DNA of 64,000 bases from Enterovirga rhinocerotis (GTDB lineage: Bacteria; Pseudomonadota; Alphaproteobacteria; Rhizobiales; Beijerinckiaceae): contig NZ_SNZR01000018.1 of NCBI RefSeq assembly GCF_004363955.1, positions 1 to 64,000 of the forward strand, read 5' to 3'. How positions within the stretch are numbered: the first letter of the stretch is position 1; each line of letters begins with the position of its first letter. The notes below the pieces were generated by a model. The model saw nothing but the letters and a program-made list of their open reading frames with translations, did no database searches and was not told the DNA's origin. The position numbers were made by a program, and so were the translations under genes. Positions 19,856-29,660 of this stretch are shown here, piece by piece.

Positions 19856-20626
19856 CTATCGCGGCGGAGCAGGCAGGACGTCGAACCCGACCTCGATCTG
19901 TCCGTCCCGCCTGGACAGGACATGGCACTGCTTGGACAGGCCATCGGCCTCGATCTGAAGCTTGAAGGCATCCGGGATGCCGGCCGTGCTCGCGACGGTC
20001 AGCGTCGCACCGACATCCGACAGCCACCGGACGGTGCAGTCGATCGTCGATCGCCCGGCATTGAACGTGATGTGGCCGCCTTTGAGGACGCGCCGCGCCG
20101 CGACCGGGGCCGGTGTCGCCGGATCGTGGAACAGGCAGCGATCGCCCCCCTCCGCCTTCGCCCGCGAGAGAGCTGCCGCGGCTCGTGCGAGCAGCGCGTC
20201 CCCTCCCCCTGCGCCCGGATCGAACACCGCGCCGCCGACGCTCGCGGTGATCGTCACCGAGATATCCGCAACGGGGATCGGCCTGTGCGCGATGGCCTCC
20301 CGAAGGCGCTTGGCGGCCTCCTGCGCGCCCCTCTGCCCGGCATGCGGAAGGATGACGGCGAGGGTCTGAGCGTCCATTTGACCGAGAAGATCGGATGACC
20401 GCAGGCGCGTGGCGAGCGTCTCCGCGCAGGCTCTCAGGATCTCCTCGCCCGACGCCTCGCCGAGACGGTCCCGGACCCTGGCGAAATCGTCGACGCCGAC
20501 GGCGAGAACCGTCAAGGCGTTCTGATGGCGCCGGGCGAGACTGATCTGGCGCTCGACCTCCTCTCGCAGGTCGTCGCCCGACAGCAGGCTCGCTCGACCT
20601 TCGGGGGGCGGATCCTGCATCGGCAT
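19856..20626 (-). CDS. Degenerate GGDEF-PilZ protein, candidate c-di-GMP receptor
   Basis: A 256-residue soluble protein. Residues about 15-165 have the diguanylate-cyclase fold. Aligned with the globin-coupled cyclase in this window, the inhibitory-site R-S-S-D (76-79) is kept, but the five residues that should read GGDEF are D-A-Q-T-L (85-89), so it cannot make c-di-GMP. The rest is a PilZ-type domain (VLKGGHITFNAGRSTIDCTV and WLSDVGATL), the short alphaproteobacterial form with weak N-terminal arginines. The combination suggests a c-di-GMP-sensing or structural role. No partner gene is adjacent. Confidence 0.8.
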   Translation of the reverse strand: MPMQDPPPEGRASLLSGDDLREEVERQISLARRHQNALTVLAVGVDDFARVRDRLGEASGEEILRACAETLATRLRSSDLLGQMDAQTLAVILPHAGQRGAQEAAKRLREAIAHRPIPVADISVTITASVGGAVFDPGAGGGDALLARAAAALSRAKAEGGDRCLFHDPATPAPVAARRVLKGGHITFNAGRSTIDCTVRWLSDVGATLTVASTAGIPDAFKLQIEADGLSKQCHVLSRRDGQIEVGFDVLPAPPR

Positions 20627-20773
20627 CAGCGGCGCGCCTTTCCTTCCATCGGCCGAAACGGTCGCGGCGCCTGCGCTAATCCTCGGCGCCGCATGCGTTC
20701 TCGAACGTCACATAACACGCGCGCGGTCGCCGGCCGCTCTCCCCGCGGAGAACCGTCCGGTGCCGCGCACATC

Positions 20774-21001
20774 TCAGCGGGCCGGGCGCTGCCCGCTCGA
20801 ACCTCCCGCCGGGCGGCGATCGTCCCGAACCTGCTCGGCCGAGGTACAATGGGTCCGCGGCGGACAGGGCGGACGGGCGCAGCGAACCTGCCGTGTCACG
20901 CATTGGACAGCGGCCGGACCGGTGGGCGTGGCATCGGCCGGCGACGCGGAGACGCCGGCAAGAAGTGCGATGCTCAGCACCAGAGGCGATTGTCGAAACA
21001 T
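20774..21001 (-). CDS. Small exported Cys-containing protein of unknown function
   Basis: A possible 75-residue protein with a clean signal peptide (MFRQSPLVLSIALLAGVSAS, cleavage after A-D-A). A short mature part follows with four cysteines in V-Q-C-V-T-R-Q-V-R-C-A-R-P-P-C-P-P and T-H-C. The rest is Arg/Gly/Ser-rich. The ribosome site is weak (AGGG). The evidence is the signal peptide and spaced cysteines; it could still be chance in GC-rich DNA. Confidence 0.4.
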   Translation of the reverse strand: MFRQSPLVLSIALLAGVSASPADATPTGPAAVQCVTRQVRCARPPCPPRTHCTSAEQVRDDRRPAGGSSGQRPAR

Positions 21002-21146
21002 GGCGGGAGCCCTGAACGACGCGATCCGCGAAAGCAAGCGTCTGGCTTCACCCGACCCCATGGCTCCGCGAGAGGCAGAGGCAGAGGCGGTTGTCGGATC
21101 GCCCGCTGGGACCGGAGAGCAGGGCTGCGGCGTTCGGCAGCATGTC

Positions 21147-22286
21147 CTAATCGGCGTGCGAGACCCTGTCGGCACGGATGGCGGCGAGGTCCCGGCACCC
21201 CGTCAGCGCCATCGTCATCTCGAGTTCGGCGCGGATGATCCGCAGGACATGGGCGACGCCGACGGCACCCGCGGCGGCCAGACCGAACATGAAGGCCCGG
21301 CCGATCAGGACGGCGCTCGCGCCGAGGGCGAGCGCCTTGAAGACGTCGCTGCCCCGGCGGATGCCGCCATCGAGGACGAGAGGCACCCGGCCGTCGACGG
21401 CGGCCGCGATCGCCGGCAGGGCCGAGATCGTGGCCGGCTGCGTGTCGAGCGTCCGGCCGCCATGATTCGAGACGACGATGCCGTCGACGCCGCAATCGAG
21501 GGCGGCTCGGGCGTCTTCCTCGGTCATGACGCCTTTGACGAGAATCGGAAGCGAGGTCCATTCCCTCAGCCGGACGATGTCGGCCCAGGTCGGTGCGGCG
21601 GCCATGAGCGGCCCGCCGAGGAGCATCTGGTCTCCCGGCGGCGGCGACGGGGCGGGACGCCTCATGCCGCGCAGGTTCACCGCCTCCAGCCCCGGCGGCA
21701 TGGCGAAGCCCGCCCGCTGCTCCCGGTTGCGCAGACCGCCCACCGGCGCATCGACGGTGACGACCAGCGCCCGATAGCCGGCGGCCTCCGCCCGCGCCAC
21801 CAGCGCCCGGGTGAAGTCTCGATCCGGCTGGATGTAGAGCTGGAACCAGAGCGGAGCCGTCGCCCTTTGCGCGATGGTCTCCAGAGCGACGCCGGCCTGG
21901 GTGCTGACGACCATCCCAGTCTGCAGCGCCGATGCCGCGGCGACCGTCGCGAGTTCCCCGTCCGGATGGGCGAGCGCCTGATAGGCGACCGGCGCGAGCA
22001 GGATCGGCGAGACGAAGGACTGGCCGAAGAGGTCGAGCCGCGTGTTCCCTCCCGTCAGGTCCTGCAGCACGCGGCTGCGCAGGCGGAGGCGCTGGAACGC
22101 GGCGCAATTCTCGCGCAGCGTCACTTCGTCGGCGGCCCCTGCGAACAGATAGGCCCAGGCCGCCTCATCGACGCGGTCCCGGGCCAGGTCCTCGTAATCG
22201 GCGACCGATCCCACCCAGGGCGGGATCTGCCCGAGCTTCGGATGGAGCGTGCCCAAGGGGCGCTCCCGCCTCAGGTGTCGCTCCAT
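21147..22286 (-). CDS. FMN-dependent alpha-hydroxy-acid dehydrogenase/oxidase
   Basis: About 379 residues in the glycolate oxidase/lactate dehydrogenase family. The FMN-binding barrel shows P-V-A-Y-Q for the usual PTA(M/F) strand, [17 protein letters not shown] and the catalytic [10 protein letters not shown] with the base His. [18 protein letters not shown] holds the phosphate site. The ATG at 22286 overlaps the upstream gene by 16 bp and has no ribosome site. A TTG at 22256 has GGGAG at good spacing just after the upstream stop, and may be the true start. As last gene of a TonB receptor - hydroxylase operon, it may act on an iron-linked hydroxy acid; that is inference. Confidence 0.88.
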   Translation of the reverse strand: MERHLRRERPLGTLHPKLGQIPPWVGSVADYEDLARDRVDEAAWAYLFAGAADEVTLRENCAAFQRLRLRSRVLQDLTGGNTRLDLFGQSFVSPILLAPVAYQALAHPDGELATVAAASALQTGMVVSTQAGVALETIAQRATAPLWFQLYIQPDRDFTRALVARAEAAGYRALVVTVDAPVGGLRNREQRAGFAMPPGLEAVNLRGMRRPAPSPPPGDQMLLGGPLMAAAPTWADIVRLREWTSLPILVKGVMTEEDARAALDCGVDGIVVSNHGGRTLDTQPATISALPAIAAAVDGRVPLVLDGGIRRGSDVFKALALGASAVLIGRAFMFGLAAAGAVGVAHVLRIIRAELEMTMALTGCRDLAAIRADRVSHAD

Positions 22287-22951
22287 TCCCGGAGCAGGTT
22301 GTGGTAGATTCCCGTGAGCTTCGACACGGTGGCGTGATTGTCGGGAACGCCCGCGAGGCTCTGGATCGTGTCGTCGAGCTCGAGCAGGATGGCGCGCCGG
22401 CTGTCTTCGCGGACGAGGCTCTGAATCCAGAAGAACGAGCCGATGCGCGCGCCTCGGGTCACGGGCTTCACCTGATGAAGCGTGCGGGCCGAATAGAGCA
22501 CCATGTGCCCGGCCGGCAGCTTGAACTGATGACGGGCGAACTCGCCCTGGATCTCCAATTCGCCGCCTTCGTAATCGGCGGGATCGGTCAGGAACAGGGT
22601 CGCGGACAGGTCTCCGCGGATCCGCACCGAGGTTCCCGGAACGCCGAAGATGGCGTTGTCGATATGGTCGCCATAGGTGCCCTTGTCGGCATGGCGGTTG
22701 AAGCGCGGCGGCATCACGCGCATCGGCAGGGCCGCCGCGACGAACCGGCTGACACCCGCGAGCCGCTCGAGCAGGAAGGACCCGATCTGCTGCCCCACCG
22801 GGTCGTCCGGCGGCAGCTGCTGGTTGTCCTTCACGCGGGCGGCGATATGGCCGGCCGTATCGCGTCCGTCCTGCCAGGATGCCTTCTCCAGCATCTCCCG
22901 GCACTGGCGCGCCTCGTCGGGCGTCAGGACGTTCGGAATTTCGACCAGCAT
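22271..22951 (-). CDS. piuC: PKHD-type Fe(II)/2-oxoglutarate dioxygenase (PiuC family)
   Basis: A 226-residue dioxygenase of the PiuC/YbiX family, commonly found beside iron-siderophore TonB receptors. The iron triad is visible as His and Asp in Y-G-D-H-I-D-N-A and the distal His in S-A-R-T-L-H-Q-V. The Arg after V-T-R-G-A-R-I-G-S would hold 2-oxoglutarate, and F-F-W-I-Q-S follows. AGGAG lies 7 bases before ATG 22951. It starts 73 bases after the TonB receptor stop. Its substrate in any bacterium is not well established; iron-regulated co-expression with the receptor is the main clue. Confidence 0.92.
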   Translation of the reverse strand: MLVEIPNVLTPDEARQCREMLEKASWQDGRDTAGHIAARVKDNQQLPPDDPVGQQIGSFLLERLAGVSRFVAAALPMRVMPPRFNRHADKGTYGDHIDNAIFGVPGTSVRIRGDLSATLFLTDPADYEGGELEIQGEFARHQFKLPAGHMVLYSARTLHQVKPVTRGARIGSFFWIQSLVREDSRRAILLELDDTIQSLAGVPDNHATVSKLTGIYHNLLREWSDT

Positions 22952-23024
22952 GGTCCGCTCCTGAAGATGTCCCGGCCGCGGAACGGCCGGGACAAGGTCG
23001 TCTCTTTCGTTCGTCGACCGACGA

Positions 23025-25496
23025 TCAGAACCGGAAGCTGGTGCTGATCCGGTAGGTGCGCGAGAGGCCGAGCTGCGCGCGGCTACCGTTCCAGTTGGAC
23101 GACATGGCGTATTTCTCGTCGAAGAGATTGTCGACGTTCAGCCGGATATGGACGTCCTTCTGGACCTCGTAGGACGCCATCACGTTCGCGAGGAAGTAAT
23201 CCGGCAGCTTGCCGAACCGGCCGTTCGGAATGATGCGAAGCGCATCGTCCGGCCGTCCGAGCCAGGATTCGCCGACATACTGCACGCCGCCGCCGATCGT
23301 GACGTTGTAGGGCAGGCGGTAGGTCGTCCAGAGATTGGCCGTGAACTCGGGCGTGAAGGCCAGCGAATCCCCGCTCGTGCGGACGAAGGGATCGTTCCCG
23401 TAATCGCCCGGATTCGCGTTGTAGCGCACGCGGTCGAGATAGGCGCTGTGCCTGCGCTCGCTGTGGATCCAGGACAATCCGCCGAAGACCTTCCAATCCT
23501 CCGTGACCTGACCGGCGACGCCGAGTTCGAGGCCCTGGACGATCTGCTCGCCGTAGCCCTTCAGCCCGACCGGACCGCCGATCGAATCGGCGCCGCTGAT
23601 GGCGACCCGCTTCTCGGTGCGGAAGAGCGCGGCCGTCGTCGTCAGGCGCTTGTCGAAGAAGTCCCACTTGGCGCCGATCTCGTAGTTGATCGCGCGGACG
23701 GGATCGGCTCCCTGGATGAAGCCCGGGAAGGCGTTCTCGCCGGTTCGCGAGATATCCGGGTTCGAGAGGTAGGATCCGGGCGGCAGATGCGAGACGCCGA
23801 AGCTGGCGTAGAGCGTGCCTTCCTCGACGGGCTTGTAGACCACCCCGACCTTGCCGCTGACGGTGAAGTCGGATTCCTTGTACCCGCTGATGCCCGTCGG
23901 CAGCCCCGTGACCAGGCTGTGGCTGCCGATCTTGACGTCGTAGTGCTCCCCGCGGATGCCGCCGACGAGCTGCCACTGCCGGTTCAGCGTGATCGTGTCG
24001 TACAGGTAGGCCGCAACCGTGTTGATGCGAACCGAATTATCCTCGGTCGGATTGAACGGCGCCGCGAAGCCGCGATCGGGATTCGGACCGAAGACCCACG
24101 TCGCGCCCGGATTGGACGAGCCAAACCGGTTCGCCTTCGACTCCTCGTTCGTGATGTCGATGCCGGTCGAGAGGTTGTGCTTCAGGCCCCAGGTATGGAA
24201 CTCGGCCGACAGGTTCGTCAGGTTCGAGATCGTCGTCGTGTTACGATCGTAGAACCACGTCTGGGTCGGCACCATCTGCGTCGCAGCGGTATAGCCCGTC
24301 GGCGCGGTGAAGCGGGACTTGCGGTCGACATGCGACCAGGTCGTCTGGTTGCTGAGCGTGACGCCCTTGGCGATGTCGTACTCGACCCGGCCCATCGCGG
24401 TATCGCTATCGGCGTCGTCGAAGTCCGTGCGCAACCCATAATAGGCATTGCGCTTGGCGCGCCCTGCGACCGGATCGAAGTTGATCATGCCCGGGATGCT
24501 TGCGCCCGGCACGCCCCAATCGGGCCGATCGCGGCGGCGCTGCATCTCGTAGGACAGATAGACCCGCAGGTCGGTGCCGAGGCCGAAGGCGAGCGAGGGC
24601 GCGAGGCCGGCCGGACGCGTCTCCGCCAGATCGCGGCCGGAGACGGGGCTCGATTCCAGAACGCCGTTGAGGCGGAAGGCCACGCCGGGCGCGATCGTCT
24701 GGTTCACGTCGAACGTGCCCCGCGTCTGCATCCCGGACCGGCGGTCCGAAGCGCCGAGGGTGACGTCGCCGGCGACGAAGTTCTCGAGGGTCGGGAGCTT
24801 CGTGACGATGTTCACGTAGCCGCCCGGGCCGCCGCGGCCGTTATCGGCGGAGGGCCCCTTGATCACCTCGACGCGGTCGACATTGAACATGTCGCGCCGG
24901 AACACGCCGTTCGAGCGGGTGCCGTCGACATACACGCTGCCGCTCGAATCGAAGCCGCGGATCTGGAAGTTGTCGGTTCCGGTGCCGAAGCCGTTCTCGC
25001 CCGCGTTGAAGCTGATGCCGGGCGTGTTGCGCAGGACCTCGGTGAGGTCGCGGGCGCCCTGCTCGCGGATGATGGCCTGCGGGATGACCGTCACCGTCTG
25101 AGGCGTGTTGAGCAGCGGCGAGGTCTGCTTCGGCGAGGACAGCGTGGGCACGCTGTAGGCGTTACGCCCGCCGGGGGCATCGGGAGACAGCCCGAGACCC
25201 GAGGGGAGCGTTGCGCTCGGCGAAACCTGGGCGGCGGGCACCGGAACGGCGCGGGGCGTCGAAGCCCGGCGCACGGGCGCCTGGCGGGGAGCCGCCTGCG
25301 GCCGCGAGGTGGCCTGACGCGCGGGCGCCTGCCTTACCGCGGGGGGCGAAACCTCGATGGCCGGAAGCCGAGGCGCCTCACCGGCTTGTTGCGCCCAAGC
25401 AGAGGCGGACGCCATCATTCCCGATACGGCAAATCCAGCCGACAACGCGGACAGTGCCGTCGTAGATCGAAGGTTGATCCTAAGCCCCGCAAACAT
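23025..25496 (-). CDS. TonB-dependent siderophore receptor, Fiu/catecholate-like
   Basis: About 823 residues. A signal peptide ends near A-S-A-W-A-Q-Q. A long Pro/Ala/Arg/Gln-rich linker (roughly 50-110) follows, then the plug domain ([63 protein letters not shown]). The barrel ends in the outer-membrane signal [10 protein letters not shown]. The [16 protein letters not shown] segment and PiuC partner point to the Fiu/PiuA-type catecholate branch. I take ATG 25496 as start since it opens at the signal peptide with a G-rich ribosome site; an in-frame ATG at 25547 is possible. An Irr-type box lies upstream. Confidence 0.92.
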   Translation of the reverse strand: MFAGLRINLRSTTALSALSAGFAVSGMMASASAWAQQAGEAPRLPAIEVSPPAVRQAPARQATSRPQAAPRQAPVRRASTPRAVPVPAAQVSPSATLPSGLGLSPDAPGGRNAYSVPTLSSPKQTSPLLNTPQTVTVIPQAIIREQGARDLTEVLRNTPGISFNAGENGFGTGTDNFQIRGFDSSGSVYVDGTRSNGVFRRDMFNVDRVEVIKGPSADNGRGGPGGYVNIVTKLPTLENFVAGDVTLGASDRRSGMQTRGTFDVNQTIAPGVAFRLNGVLESSPVSGRDLAETRPAGLAPSLAFGLGTDLRVYLSYEMQRRRDRPDWGVPGASIPGMINFDPVAGRAKRNAYYGLRTDFDDADSDTAMGRVEYDIAKGVTLSNQTTWSHVDRKSRFTAPTGYTAATQMVPTQTWFYDRNTTTISNLTNLSAEFHTWGLKHNLSTGIDITNEESKANRFGSSNPGATWVFGPNPDRGFAAPFNPTEDNSVRINTVAAYLYDTITLNRQWQLVGGIRGEHYDVKIGSHSLVTGLPTGISGYKESDFTVSGKVGVVYKPVEEGTLYASFGVSHLPPGSYLSNPDISRTGENAFPGFIQGADPVRAINYEIGAKWDFFDKRLTTTAALFRTEKRVAISGADSIGGPVGLKGYGEQIVQGLELGVAGQVTEDWKVFGGLSWIHSERRHSAYLDRVRYNANPGDYGNDPFVRTSGDSLAFTPEFTANLWTTYRLPYNVTIGGGVQYVGESWLGRPDDALRIIPNGRFGKLPDYFLANVMASYEVQKDVHIRLNVDNLFDEKYAMSSNWNGSRAQLGLSRTYRISTSFRF

Positions 25497-25632
25497 AATC
25501 AGTGCCCCCTTTGGCTTTTTCACGCGATATCGCCGCGTGGCTGGCATAGTTCGTGGTGTAGCTGGTTAATGCGCTGACTAACCGTATGCAACCGTTTGCG
25601 AACAAGATTATGCCACAAAATAGCCATTACGA

Positions 25633-25649
25633 ATTAGAATTATTATAAG
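25633..25649. promoter_or_regulatory. Candidate Irr iron-control box upstream of TonB receptor
   Basis: ATTAGAATTATTATAAG matches the rhizobial Irr box pattern TTTAGAA-N3-TTCTAAA at 11 of 14 fixed positions by my count. It overlaps a TATAAT hexamer read on the minus strand (25647-25642), so binding would block the receptor promoter. The same quality of match occurs before the second TonB receptor at 59688. Confidence 0.55.
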
Positions 25650-25998
25650 CTGACGTCTTCTGCTTAGCCGCGGAAATCCTGAAAGACCTCTTCAGAGACC
25701 ATGGTTCCGCCGGCACCGCCTCGGCCGGTCGGACACAGCAACCATCCGTTTCGGAGCCCCGCCCCGTGAGCCAAAAGGCTGCGCGCCCCAGATCGGCTCA
25801 CCGCCTCGCGACGCGCGATTCGGACATGGGAACTGTCGGAGCGCTGGCTGGCGGCTTCAGCGAGACGCTCGGGTCGTCGCTCGCCTCGGATGCCTGGCCC
25901 GCCGACGGCCATCGACGTCAAAGCGTCCGGTCATCGACCGGTCACGGATCCGACACAGGGAATGGTGCAAATCGTCCCGACGAGATCGGGGAGGAATG
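25650..25998. other. Gene-free stretch between receptor promoter and tRNA-His
   Basis: About 350 bases with no convincing gene. Short open frames on both strands lack motifs, and one runs through the tRNA. I see no repeat. It presumably holds only the upstream edge of the receptor promoter and the tRNA-His 3' flank. Confidence 0.5.
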
Positions 25999-26075
25999 GT
26001 ACCGCCACCCCGGCTCGAACGGGGGACCTCTAGATCCACAATCTAGCGCTCTAACCAACTGAGCTATGGCGGCAC
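25999..26075 (-). tRNA. tRNA-His (anticodon GTG)
   Basis: The minus strand forms a cloverleaf. Acceptor TGCCGCC pairs with GGCGGTA, plus the histidine-specific extra G(-1) opposite C73. The anticodon stem CTAGA/TCTAG encloses loop TTGTGGA with anticodon GTG, and the T arm is CCCCG/CGGGG with loop TTCGAGC. The genomic 3' end does not encode a full CCA. Confidence 0.97.
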
Positions 26076-26242
26076 AAATGGACGTCCGCGCCCGAACCTT
26101 TCGGCCGGCGCGTCCGAACTCGCTGCCGTGTATCGCCCCCGCGCGCCGAAAACAAGGCCGATGGTGCAGGAGACCATTCGCCGCCGCGCGGTTGACCGCA
26201 GGCTCGCAATCCCCGATGCCCCGGCGGGCATGGGAGGTTCAT

Positions 26243-27322
26243 ATGGCCGCTGGAAAAAAGAGTTACCGCATCGCCGTGATTCCGGGCGATGGAATCGGCA
26301 AGGAAGTGGTGCCGGAGGGCGTGCGCGTCCTTGAGGCGGCGGCGAAACGCCACGGCATCGACCTCACACTCGACTGGTTCGATTTCTCGTCCTGGGAATA
26401 TTACGAGAAGCACGGCCGCATGATGCCGGAGGACTGGAAGGACCAGATCAGCAAGCACGACGCCATCTTCTTCGGCGCTGTCGGCCGACCGGACAAGATC
26501 GCCGACCACGTCTCGCTCTGGGGCTCGCTTCTGCTTTTCCGGCGTGAATTCGATCAGTACATCAACCTGCGGCCCGTGCGCCTGATGCCGGGTGTCCAGT
26601 GCCCGCTCGTCGGCAGGAAGCCGGGCGACATCGACTTCTGGGTCGTCCGCGAGAACACCGAGGGCGAGTATTCCTCGATCGGCGGGCGTGCCTTCCCGGG
26701 CACGGAGCGCGAATTCGTGCTGCAGGAATCGGTCTTCACGCGCGTCGGCTGCGACCGGGTGATCGATTTTGCCTTCAAGCTCGCGCAGAGCCGGCCGAAG
26801 AAGCACCTCACGGCCGCCACCAAGTCGAACGGCATCTCGATCTCGATGCCCTATTGGGACGAGCGCGTCGAGGCGATGGCCGCGAAGTTCCCCGACGTGA
26901 AGTGGGACAAGTACCACATCGACATCCTGACGGCGCATTTCGTGCTGCACCCGGATTGGTTCGACGTCGTGGTGGCCTCGAACCTCTTCGGCGACATCCT
27001 GTCGGATCTCGGCCCCGCCTGCACGGGCACGATCGGCATCGCGCCGTCCGGAAACATCAATCCCCCGGGCGACTTCCCCTCGGTCTTCGAGCCCGTCCAT
27101 GGCTCGGCGCCCGACATCATGGGGCAGGGAATCGCGAATCCCATCGGGCAGATCTGGTCGGGCGCCATGATGCTGGAGCATCTCGGCGAGGCCGAGGCGG
27201 CGAAGGACATCGTCGACGCGATCGAGCGCACCATGGCCGAGCGGACCCTCCGCACGCGCGACCTCGGCGGCAATGCCGATACCGAGACCTGCGGGAAGGA
27301 AGTCGCAGCGGCGCTCGGTTAG
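26243..27322 (+). CDS. Tartrate/D-malate-type dehydrogenase (isopropylmalate dehydrogenase family)
   Basis: A 359-residue NAD-dependent beta-decarboxylating dehydrogenase. The N-terminal YRIAVIPGDGIGKEVVPEG is the family opening. FWVVRENTEGEYSSIGGR holds the substrate Arg/Glu loop, and the metal-binding aspartates are in V-A-S-N-L-F-G-D-I-L-S-D-L-G. The nucleotide site is E-P-V-H-G-S-A-P-D-I. The sequence W-E-Y-Y-E-K-H-G-R-M-M-P in the N-terminal domain matches the tartrate dehydrogenase/D-malate dehydrogenase (TtuC/DmlA) branch rather than LeuB. GGGAGG precedes ATG 26243. It is followed by a strong terminator and is monocistronic as seen here. Confidence 0.9.
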   Translation: MAAGKKSYRIAVIPGDGIGKEVVPEGVRVLEAAAKRHGIDLTLDWFDFSSWEYYEKHGRMMPEDWKDQISKHDAIFFGAVGRPDKIADHVSLWGSLLLFRREFDQYINLRPVRLMPGVQCPLVGRKPGDIDFWVVRENTEGEYSSIGGRAFPGTEREFVLQESVFTRVGCDRVIDFAFKLAQSRPKKHLTAATKSNGISISMPYWDERVEAMAAKFPDVKWDKYHIDILTAHFVLHPDWFDVVVASNLFGDILSDLGPACTGTIGIAPSGNINPPGDFPSVFEPVHGSAPDIMGQGIANPIGQIWSGAMMLEHLGEAEAAKDIVDAIERTMAERTLRTRDLGGNADTETCGKEVAAALG

Positions 27323-27367
27323 AGCGCCGTGGGATGGCGCGTCCCCGACGCGCCGTCCCGCCCAACG

Positions 27368-27396
27368 AAAAGCCCGGCGCGAGGCCGGGCTTTTTT
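27368..27396. terminator. Bidirectional intrinsic terminator
   Basis: AGCCCGGC (27371-27378) pairs with GCCGGGCT (27384-27391) around a 5-base loop. It is flanked by AAAA on the left and TTTTTT on the right, so it can terminate both the dehydrogenase transcript and the convergent carD transcript. Confidence 0.9.
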
Positions 27397-27467
27397 GTGT
27401 CGCGTGTTCCGCGCTCGCTACCCGCCTCGCAAGGCCGGGTGAGCGCGGGGCCGGATCGGTTCCGCCC

Positions 27468-28049
27468 TCAGGCGGCCTCGTCCTGGACGTCCTCGTCATC
27501 GGACGACGCCTCGGCTTCGGCGCCCTTGCGCTTCGGCGCCTTGGCGAGGCTCGCCTGGATGAGCTTGGTCGCCTCGGTGTCGGTGATCTTGTTGACGTGG
27601 GCGAGCTCGCGCATGACGCGGTCGAGCGCGGCCTCGTAGAGCTGGCGCTCGCTGTAGGACTGCTCGGGCTGCGAATCGGCGCGGTGCAGGTCGCGGACGA
27701 CCTCGGCGACAGCGATCAGGTCGCCCGAATTGATCTTCGCCTCGTATTCCTGGGCGCGCCGGGACCACATCGTGCGCTTGATGCGGGCGCGGCCGGTCAG
27801 GACCTCGAGCGCCTTCTGCATGGCGTCCGGCTCGGCGAGCTTGCGCAGGCCGACGCTGGCAGCTTTCGCGGTCGGGACGCGCAGGACCATCTTGTCCTTC
27901 TCGAAGGACACCACGAAGAGTTCGAGCTTGAAGCCGGCGATTTCCTGCTCCTCGATCGCGGTGATGCGACCGACGCCGTGGGCCGGGTAGACAACCGCTT
28001 CGCCGACCTTGTAACCCACGCGGTGAGCCGTCTTCTTCGGGGTGGTCAT
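27468..28049 (-). CDS. carD: CarD/CdnL-family transcription regulator
   Basis: A 193-residue protein. The N-terminal Tudor-like RNA-polymerase-interacting domain reads [17 protein letters not shown] and continues to [14 protein letters not shown]. The all-helical C-terminal DNA-binding domain includes [20 protein letters not shown] and [20 protein letters not shown]. The tail is acidic. In alphaproteobacteria and mycobacteria CarD/CdnL binds RNAP beta and stabilises open complexes at rRNA and housekeeping promoters. The gene is convergent with the dehydrogenase. Confidence 0.95.
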   Translation of the reverse strand: MTTPKKTAHRVGYKVGEAVVYPAHGVGRITAIEEQEIAGFKLELFVVSFEKDKMVLRVPTAKAASVGLRKLAEPDAMQKALEVLTGRARIKRTMWSRRAQEYEAKINSGDLIAVAEVVRDLHRADSQPEQSYSERQLYEAALDRVMRELAHVNKITDTEATKLIQASLAKAPKRKGAEAEASSDDEDVQDEAA

Positions 28050-28402
28050 CAGGACGCCTTCCTACCGTCGTCCGCCATCGGCGGACGGCTGTTGACGAGA
28101 TGTCGGTCGGGAGCCCATACCCGTCGCGAAACACCGAGAGCGAGCGGGCAACTCGCCTCCCCTCGCAGACGCGAGCGACGAGGCCGCCCCACTCGCCCGA
28201 CAGGGCAAGATCGAAAGGCGGCTCGGAATGCTGGACGTCCGGGTCGGGGCTCGATCGCGCCAGATCGAGCAGGGTCTTTGGAGTACCACACTATTGGTTG
28301 AAAATCAAAGGGTTTCGACCCTCCATCGGCCGCGCGGCCCGGCACTGTGACTGCCGAACATGGTTAACGAGGTGGCGGGACGACCCGTCGGGAGATTGGG
28401 CG
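28050..28402. promoter_or_regulatory. Divergent promoter region of carD and gcdH
   Basis: A 350-bp gap between divergent genes. Open frames here have skewed composition and no motifs. AT-richer patches near 28285-28320 and 28355-28370 are the likeliest promoter positions. I could not define -35/-10 boxes with confidence. Confidence 0.45.
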
Positions 28403-29620
28403 ATGAGTGACGCAGCGCAGAACACCGTGACCGGCAAGTCCGCCCAATCCTTCGTCTGGGAGGACCCCTTCCTGCTCGAGGATCAGCTCACCGACGACGA
28501 GCGCATGATCCGCGACACGGCCCGCGCCTATGCTCAGGAGAAGCTCCTGCCCCGCGCGGTGGACGCCTATGCCAACGAGACCACGGACCGCTCGATCTTC
28601 AATGAGATGGGCGAGCTCGGCCTCCTCGGCGTGACGCTGCCCGAGGATTACGGTTGTGCCGGCGCGGGCTACGTCTCCTACGGCCTCGTCGCACGCGAGG
28701 TGGAGCGGATCGACAGCGGCTACCGCTCGATGATGAGCGTGCAATCGTCGCTCGTGATGTATCCGATCCATGCCTATGGGAACGAGGCCCAGCGGCGGAA
28801 ATACTTGCCGAAGCTTGCATCAGGCGAATGGGTGGGCTGCTTCGGCCTCACGGAGCCCGATGCCGGGTCCGATCCCGGCGGCATGAAGACCCGGGCCGAG
28901 AAGATCGACGGCGGCTATCGCCTCACCGGCGCGAAGACGTGGATCTCGAACGCGCCGATCGCCGACGTCTTCGTCGTGTGGGCGAAGTCGGCCGCGCATG
29001 GCGACCAGATCCGGGGCTTCGTGCTGGAAAAGGGCATGAAGGGCCTCTCCGCCCCGAAGATCGCCGGAAAGCTGTCGCTGCGCGCCTCGATCACCGGCGA
29101 GATCGTGATGGACGGGGTCGAGGTGAGCGAGGATCATCTCCTGCCGAACGTCTCCGGCCTCAAGGGACCCTTCGGTTGCCTCAACCGGGCGCGCTACGGC
29201 ATCTCCTGGGGCGCGCTCGGCGCGGCCGAGGATTGCTGGCACCGCGCGCGCCAGTACACGCTCGACCGCAAGCAGTTCGGACGTCCCCTCGCCCAGACGC
29301 AGCTCGTTCAGAAGAAGCTCGCCGACATGATGACCGAGATCACGCTCGGGCTTCAGGGGTCGCTCCGCGTCGGCCGCCTCTTCGACGAGGGCAAGATGGC
29401 CCCCGACATGATCTCGATCGTCAAGCGCAACAATTGCGGCAAGGCGCTCGCCATCGCCCGCGAGGCGCGCGACATGCTCGGCGGCAACGGCATCATGGGC
29501 GAGTTCCACATCATGCGCCACGCCCAGAACCTCGAGACGGTCAACACCTACGAAGGCACCCACGATGTGCACGCCCTGATCCTCGGACGGGCCATCACCG
29601 GGCTGCAAGCCTTCTATTGA
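28403..29620 (+). CDS. gcdH: Glutaryl-CoA dehydrogenase
   Basis: A 405-residue FAD acyl-CoA dehydrogenase. The opening [20 protein letters not shown], the [10 protein letters not shown] flavin-contact motif and the C-terminal [16 protein letters not shown] with the catalytic Glu are diagnostic for the glutaryl-CoA branch. The enzyme oxidises and decarboxylates glutaryl-CoA to crotonyl-CoA in lysine, tryptophan and benzoyl-CoA-type degradation. Start ATG 28403 gives the standard N-terminus; longer frames run into the promoter. The SDR gene begins 40 bases downstream. No CoA-transferase is adjacent. Confidence 0.94.
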   Translation: MSDAAQNTVTGKSAQSFVWEDPFLLEDQLTDDERMIRDTARAYAQEKLLPRAVDAYANETTDRSIFNEMGELGLLGVTLPEDYGCAGAGYVSYGLVAREVERIDSGYRSMMSVQSSLVMYPIHAYGNEAQRRKYLPKLASGEWVGCFGLTEPDAGSDPGGMKTRAEKIDGGYRLTGAKTWISNAPIADVFVVWAKSAAHGDQIRGFVLEKGMKGLSAPKIAGKLSLRASITGEIVMDGVEVSEDHLLPNVSGLKGPFGCLNRARYGISWGALGAAEDCWHRARQYTLDRKQFGRPLAQTQLVQKKLADMMTEITLGLQGSLRVGRLFDEGKMAPDMISIVKRNNCGKALAIAREARDMLGGNGIMGEFHIMRHAQNLETVNTYEGTHDVHALILGRAITGLQAFY

Positions 29621-29660
29621 GCGGCGGCGGAGGGTAGGACGACCGCGGCAACCTGAAAGG

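Noticed and set aside
25664-26062. Short open frames on both strands near tRNA-His
   Set aside because: One runs straight through the tRNA and neither has a ribosome site, motif or plausible composition.
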